From Parapedobacter composti (GTDB taxonomy: Bacteria > Bacteroidota > Bacteroidia > Sphingobacteriales > Sphingobacteriaceae): a stretch of 64,000 nucleotides of DNA. A program made the position numbers and the translations under genes. The stretch covers positions 62,001 through 126,000 of the forward strand of contig NZ_FOLL01000010.1 in the NCBI RefSeq assembly GCF_900112315.1. The letters are read 5' to 3'. This document shows, in pieces, positions 60,195-64,000 of this stretch; within the stretch, counting starts at the first letter, position 1; every line of letters starts with the position of its first letter. The notes beneath the pieces are model-generated. The model saw nothing but the letters and a program-made list of their open reading frames with translations, was not told the DNA's origin and did not search any database.

Positions 60195-61894
60195 GTAAGA
60201 CGGATTGGGGAGTGCTGTTCGTTACCCTGCTTGTAATTGTGGTTTATGGTATCTACAAGAGCAGGGGCATCCGCAATATCGATGGATATTTGCTGGGGAA
60301 TAAGTCATTGCCCTGGTATCACGTAGCACTCTCTGTAATGGCTACGCAGGCCAGTGCTATCACCTTCCTGTCGGCCCCCGGACTGGCATACTCGTCAGGC
60401 ATGAGCTTTGTGCAGTTCTATTTTGGACTGCCCTTAGCCATGATAGTGTTAAGCATTTCGTTTGTGCCGATTTTTCATCGGCTACGCGTATTTACGGCAT
60501 ATGAATTTTTGGAAAAGCGGTTCGATGTACACACCCGTGCATTTACCGCTTTTCTTTTTCTGCTGCAGCGAGGACTTTCGACAGGCATCACCATCTATGC
60601 GCCGGCCATTATCCTCTCCAGCATCTTACAGATCAATGTGGTTTACACGACACTATTTATCGGCGCGCTCGTTGTCCTTTATACGGTATATGGTGGCACT
60701 AAGGCCGTATCCTATACACAGCTTTTGCAAATGAGCATCATTTTCGGGGGATTACTCGCGGCGGGCATATTGGTGGTTTATATGCTTCCGGAGGATATAG
60801 GCTTAGCAAAGGCCCTGCATATCGCCGGTAAATCTGGCAAGGCAAACGCCATTGATCTATCTTTTGACTGGAATAACCAATACACTTTGTGGAGCGGCCT
60901 TATCGGCGGTTTTTTTTTGCAATTATCTTACTTTGGCACCGACCAGAGTCAAGTGGGAAGATACCTCACAGGGTCTTCCATTCGCGATAGCCGCATTGGC
61001 CTGCTGATGAATGGGTTGTTGAAGGTGCCGATGCAGTTTGCTATCCTACTGATCGGCATTTTAGTATTTGCCTTTTATCAATACAACAGCCCCCCCATAT
61101 TCTTCAATAAGTATGAGCTCAACAAAATCGAAAACAGTGAATATGCCCCTGAGGTAGATGCACTAAAAGCGCAACATGAGGCAATTTTCAGGCAAAAACA
61201 AGAGCAAATACACCGATTGACGGACGCCCTTGACAGTGATGATGAAGCAATGATCGCTGACGTGCGCGAGCAACTGCGCCATGCCGACGCACAGGCCAAG
61301 GAGGTGCGGCAAGATTTGATAGCCCTGATGCAGGAGAACGACAGCCTGGCGGACACTAATGACAACAACTACATCTTTCTGTCTTTCGTCACCGAAAATT
61401 TTCCGAAAGGACTCGTCGGACTGTTAGTCGCCATAGTGTTTATGGCGTCTATGGGCGCCACAGCCAGCGCCATCAATTCCTTGGCGTCGACATCGGTCAT
61501 CGATATCTACAAGCGTTTTGTCAGTAAGGCAGCAAGTGAGCGTGGATACCTTTCGGCATCACGGGCCTTCACCCTCGCTTGGGGGATTTTCTGTGTCATC
61601 ATCGCCTTGTATGCGAGCAAATTGGGCAACCTATTGGAAGCGGTAAACATCCTCGGTTCGCTCTTTTACGGTACGATACTGGGCATTTTTGTGGTGGCTT
61701 TTTATGTCAAGCGGGCCGGCGGCAGGGCGGTACTGTGGGCGGCCATCGTCACCGAAGCGATCATCATCGGCTTGTGGTGGTCCGATGCCATGGCCTTTCT
61801 CTGGCTTAATTTGGTGGGCTGCGCCGGCGTTGTGTTATTCGCGCTGCTTTTTCAAAGTTTCCTGCCCAACCTTTACAACACACGAAGGCCATAG
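60191..61894 (+). CDS. Sodium:solute symporter (SSS family)
   Basis: Transporter of 567 residues with about 13 membrane helices. SSS features: an N-terminal YKSRGIRNIDGYLLGNKSLPWY, ATQASAITFLSAPGLAYSSGMSF, the LQLSYFGTDQSQVGRYLTGSS segment and late KGLVGLLVAIVFMASMGATASAINSLAS. Between helices 8 and 9 it carries an 80-residue charged insert (about 315-395, Gln/Glu/Asp-rich, predicted coiled coil). The solute is unknown; sialic acid, myo-inositol or galactose-like substrates are typical. Coupled to the 39-residue protein. Confidence 0.93.
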   Translation: MSKTDWGVLFVTLLVIVVYGIYKSRGIRNIDGYLLGNKSLPWYHVALSVMATQASAITFLSAPGLAYSSGMSFVQFYFGLPLAMIVLSISFVPIFHRLRVFTAYEFLEKRFDVHTRAFTAFLFLLQRGLSTGITIYAPAIILSSILQINVVYTTLFIGALVVLYTVYGGTKAVSYTQLLQMSIIFGGLLAAGILVVYMLPEDIGLAKALHIAGKSGKANAIDLSFDWNNQYTLWSGLIGGFFLQLSYFGTDQSQVGRYLTGSSIRDSRIGLLMNGLLKVPMQFAILLIGILVFAFYQYNSPPIFFNKYELNKIENSEYAPEVDALKAQHEAIFRQKQEQIHRLTDALDSDDEAMIADVREQLRHADAQAKEVRQDLIALMQENDSLADTNDNNYIFLSFVTENFPKGLVGLLVAIVFMASMGATASAINSLASTSVIDIYKRFVSKAASERGYLSASRAFTLAWGIFCVIIALYASKLGNLLEAVNILGSLFYGTILGIFVVAFYVKRAGGRAVLWAAIVTEAIIIGLWWSDAMAFLWLNLVGCAGVVLFALLFQSFLPNLYNTRRP

Positions 61895-61925
61895 AACCGC
61901 CGGTACATCGGCCAAGAGCGAGGGA

Positions 61926-62147
61926 GTGTTCAAGCTTCAGTTGCTCGATGGGGTGGCTATCAGTGATGGTGAAGATCCGGTCTATAGTATTATCCGACAG
62001 GCAATTCGTAAACGATGGGAACATTTAAACAGGGCCACCCGGTGCATATACGGTGTCAACCTCCAGCTTACCAAGGAAAGTGTGAACGGTTTGGCGCTCA
62101 CGCTCAATTATGGTAGACGCAATACAGGTTGGACTAAGTCGGTTTAA
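61926..62147 (+). CDS. Possible small protein, 73 residues, unknown
   Basis: Frame from GTG (preceded by GAGCGAGGGA, a possible ribosome-binding site) with a protein-like sequence: FKLQLLDGVAISDGEDPVY, AIRKRWEHLNRATRC, KESVNGLALTLNYGRR. No ATG is in reach and I do not recognise it. It lies between the symporter (31 nt) and the convergent folE. Balanced composition rather than shadow-like content argues for a gene; conservation would decide. Confidence 0.42.
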   Translation: MFKLQLLDGVAISDGEDPVYSIIRQAIRKRWEHLNRATRCIYGVNLQLTKESVNGLALTLNYGRRNTGWTKSV

Positions 62148-62163
62148 AACCGACCCATTAGCG

Positions 62164-62796
62164 TTAATCCAATGAGGCCGTTATCAGCCGAAGAAACTCA
62201 CTGCGCGTCCGTTCGTGTGCAAACTCCCCGGTAAATGCTGATGTGGTTGTGACTGAATTTTGCTTTTGTACGCCGCGCATGCACATACATAAGTGTTTGC
62301 ATTCGATAACCACCGCCACTCCAGCGGGTTGGAGCGTTTGCTGTATGCAATCGCGGATTTCGTTGGTGAGCCTTTCCTGTACCTGCAGACGACGCGCAAA
62401 AATATCTACCACACGCGGAATCTTGCTAAGCCCTACAATATGCCCATTGGGAATATAGGCGACATGTGCTTTTCCGAAAAAGGGGAGCATGTGATGCTCA
62501 CACATCGAATAAACCTCTATATCCTTGACCACCACCATCTGGCTGTACTCCTCTTCAAACATTGCACTGCGCAATATTTCAGCAGCATCTAAATCATAAC
62601 CATGCGTAAGGAACTGCAACGCCTTGGCTACGCGTTCGGGGGTTTTGAGCAATCCTTGGCGGGAAGGATCTTCCCCCAGCAGCGCTAAGATGTCAGCATA
62701 ATGGGCAGCTATGCGGGCCACCTTTTCGGGATTATAACGGTCGATTTTCACGTATCCGTCTATTTCTTCTTCGTTGAGTGAAAAATGCTCTTCCAT
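62164..62796 (-). CDS. folE: GTP cyclohydrolase I
   Basis: Type IA enzyme of 210 residues converting GTP to dihydroneopterin triphosphate, first step to folate and, in many bacteria, queuosine. Zinc ligands in [20 protein letters not shown] (Cys, His) and the Cys in [15 protein letters not shown], with [22 protein letters not shown] in between. queD lies 28 nt upstream on the same strand, which suggests shared pterin/queuosine supply. Confidence 0.97.
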   Translation of the reverse strand: MEEHFSLNEEEIDGYVKIDRYNPEKVARIAAHYADILALLGEDPSRQGLLKTPERVAKALQFLTHGYDLDAAEILRSAMFEEEYSQMVVVKDIEVYSMCEHHMLPFFGKAHVAYIPNGHIVGLSKIPRVVDIFARRLQVQERLTNEIRDCIQQTLQPAGVAVVIECKHLCMCMRGVQKQNSVTTTSAFTGEFAHERTRSEFLRLITASLD

Positions 62797-62824
62797 GGTT
62801 TCATGTTATTGACGAGTACCACAG

Positions 62825-63238
62825 CTATCCACCGAAATACTCGACGGCATTATTTTCAGTTTCGACCAGCTTGATGGAATGCAAGAAAACCCCATGCGCT
62901 TCTACATGTGGTTTCAATTGGTTAAAAATCTCTACCGCCAGTACTTCGGTAGACGCCATCTTGCCCTGCATAAAATCTACATCAAGGTTAATATTGCGGT
63001 GATCAAGCTTATTCACTACTTGTGCCTTAATGATTTTTTTCAGTTCCTTCAGATCAATTACAAATCCGGTTTCCGGGTTAATTTTTCCCTTAACCGTAAC
63101 AAAAAGTTCGTAATTATGCCCATGCCAGTTTGGGTTTGAACATTTGCCGAAAACCTCTTCGTTTTGCTCGAGCGTCCATCCCTCGCGGTATAGTTTATGC
63201 GCCGCATTAAACCGTTCGCGCCGTGTAAGATATATCAT
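62825..63238 (-). CDS. queD: 6-carboxytetrahydropterin synthase (QueD/PTPS family)
   Basis: QueD-type enzyme of about 137 residues from the ATG at 63238. It turns dihydroneopterin triphosphate into 6-carboxytetrahydropterin for queuosine. Zinc His residues in FNAAHKL and NWHGHNYEL, catalytic Cys in FGKCSNPNWHG, and Glu of the C-terminal HVEAHG-type region are present. A TATCTTTG -7 element ends 6 nt before the start; truA is divergent. Confidence 0.94.
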   Translation of the reverse strand: MIYLTRRERFNAAHKLYREGWTLEQNEEVFGKCSNPNWHGHNYELFVTVKGKINPETGFVIDLKELKKIIKAQVVNKLDHRNINLDVDFMQGKMASTEVLAVEIFNQLKPHVEAHGVFLHSIKLVETENNAVEYFGG

Positions 63239-63244
63239 AGGCTG

Positions 63245-63252
63245 CAAAGATA
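63245..63252 (-). promoter_or_regulatory. Promoter -7 element of queD
   Basis: TATCTTTG on the minus strand, 6 nt before the queD ATG; predicts a leaderless or near-leaderless mRNA carrying queD and folE. Confidence 0.65.
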
Positions 63253-63333
63253 CGTTAATTTGAAATTATCCGGTTAATCTACTCTTGCGTTTTTCGGCTA
63301 CTGCCTGCCAACGATGGTCATCAAACATTTCAC

Positions 63334-63341
63334 TACCTTTG
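63334..63341 (+). promoter_or_regulatory. Promoter -7 element of truA
   Basis: TACCTTTG ends 4 nt (TTGC) before the GTG start of truA. Together with the queD element it forms a divergent promoter pair with 81 nt between the -7 elements. Confidence 0.6.
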
Positions 63342-63345
63342 TTGC

Positions 63346-64000
63346 GTGGAATCCACAAGCAAACGATACTTCATAGAACTCGCCTTTATCGGCACAGCGT
63401 ATCACGGTTGGCAGATTCAACCGAATGCCGTGACGGTACAGGAGTTGTTGGACAAAGCTTTAACCACTATATTGCGCCAACCCGTAAATACTGTGGGATG
63501 CGGCCGGACCGATACCGGTGTGCATGCTACGCAACTTTATGCGCACTTCGATGTCAGGGACGACGAGCTCTTGAAACAGCCGGATGAATGCTGTTATAAA
63601 CTGAACGCCTTACTGCCCCACGATATCGCGGTTAGACGGCTATTCGCTGTAGCGCCTGGCGCACACGCCCGCTTTGATGCGGTGAAGCGATCATATGAAT
63701 ACCATACACATTTTGGAAAAAACCCATTTCTTCACGGCCGCTCTTGGCAGCTGCGCGGCGTTCCTGATGTGGATGCCATGAACGAAGCGGCCAAAATCTT
63801 ACTGGAATATGACGACTTTTCATGTTTCAGCAAATCCAATACGCAAGTACATACCCACATTTGCGAAATTATGCGCGCCGAATGGTTATGGGTGAGCGAT
63901 CAACAGCTGGTTTTTTACATTTCGGCCAACCGATTTTTGCGCAATATGGTAAGGGCTATTGTGGGAACACTGATCGAAATAGGACGAGGGGAAAATAAAC
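63346..64000 (+). CDS. truA: tRNA pseudouridine(38-40) synthase, 3' end outside window
   Basis: TruA, first 218 residues; the frame is open to the window edge. GTG start at 63346, then RYFIELAFIGTAYHGWQIQP. The catalytic Asp is residue 56 in CGRTDTGVHATQ. Further family blocks: YKLNALLPHDIAVRRLF, RFDAVKRSYEYHTHFGKNPF, ANRFLRNMVRAIVGTLIEIGRGE. It makes pseudouridine at positions 38-40 of tRNA anticodon arms. Only the C-terminal 30-40 residues are missing. Confidence 0.95.
   Translation, partial: MESTSKRYFIELAFIGTAYHGWQIQPNAVTVQELLDKALTTILRQPVNTVGCGRTDTGVHATQLYAHFDVRDDELLKQPDECCYKLNALLPHDIAVRRLFAVAPGAHARFDAVKRSYEYHTHFGKNPFLHGRSWQLRGVPDVDAMNEAAKILLEYDDFSCFSKSNTQVHTHICEIMRAEWLWVSDQQLVFYISANRFLRNMVRAIVGTLIEIGRGENK

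Overview
The window reads as an ordinary chromosomal stretch from a Bacteroidota member, most likely Sphingobacteriales (a Parapedobacter/Pedobacter-like organism; inference from gene content, no search was run). Support: a SusC/SusD polysaccharide-utilisation locus driven by an ECF sigma/FecR pair, GLPGLI and IPExxxVDY proteins (families largely confined to this phylum), a RprX/RprY-like two-component pair, uronate catabolism through an SDR mannonate oxidoreductase, and many TAnnTTTG promoter -7 elements in place of sigma-70 boxes. I see no prophage, insertion sequence, CRISPR array or integrase.

Layout. (1) 1-12.7 kb: glycan utilisation locus: ECF sigma, FecR anti-sigma, STN-bearing SusC, SusD, GH18 lipoprotein, two DUF1735-type surface lipoproteins (one with LamG, one with F5/8 type C) and a periplasmic GH3. 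The set resembles Bacteroides loci that cut N-glycans with a surface GH18 endoglycosidase. (2) 12.8-20.7 kb: heavy-metal efflux operon: response regulator, histidine kinase, TatA, TolC-type outer membrane protein, adaptor, RND pump. (3) 20.8-24.5 kb: GLPGLI protein plus outer-membrane beta-barrel protein behind two copies of a palindromic operator. (4) 24.6-35 kb, minus strand: rmuC, trpE-trpG-trpC behind a trp leader peptide/attenuator, trmD, metE behind a SAM-I riboswitch, and a sensor kinase/response regulator pair. (5) 35-42.6 kb: a small repeat protein, a TylF-like methyltransferase coupled to pyruvate kinase, an IPExxxVDY protein, acpP-fabF-rnc, hisS, yccF. (6) 42.6-51.8 kb: radA-dipeptidase-serine hydrolase operon, an unknown gene, miaA, RNase E/G, a 29-residue basic protein, a TPR protein and HU. 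(7) 52-57.4 kb: SDR-uxuA-uxaC uronate operon, tRNA-Arg(CCU), peroxiredoxin-thioredoxin-small protein operon. (8) 57.4-64 kb: PIG-L deacetylase, two tiny membrane proteins and a sodium:solute symporter in one overlapping operon, then folE, queD and the start of truA, which runs off the window.

The strongest regulatory finds are a complete ribosome-mediated trp attenuator (three consecutive Trp codons, antiterminator and terminator), a SAM-I riboswitch on metE, two related operator palindromes exactly 40 bp apart before the GLPGLI gene, and a recurrent architecture in which the -7 element ends 4-7 nt before the start codon (response regulator, hisS, truA, queD, rmuC, trmD), predicting leaderless or nearly leaderless mRNAs. 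Several genes lie outside usual size limits: trpL (25 aa), a 29-aa basic protein and a 39-aa membrane protein.
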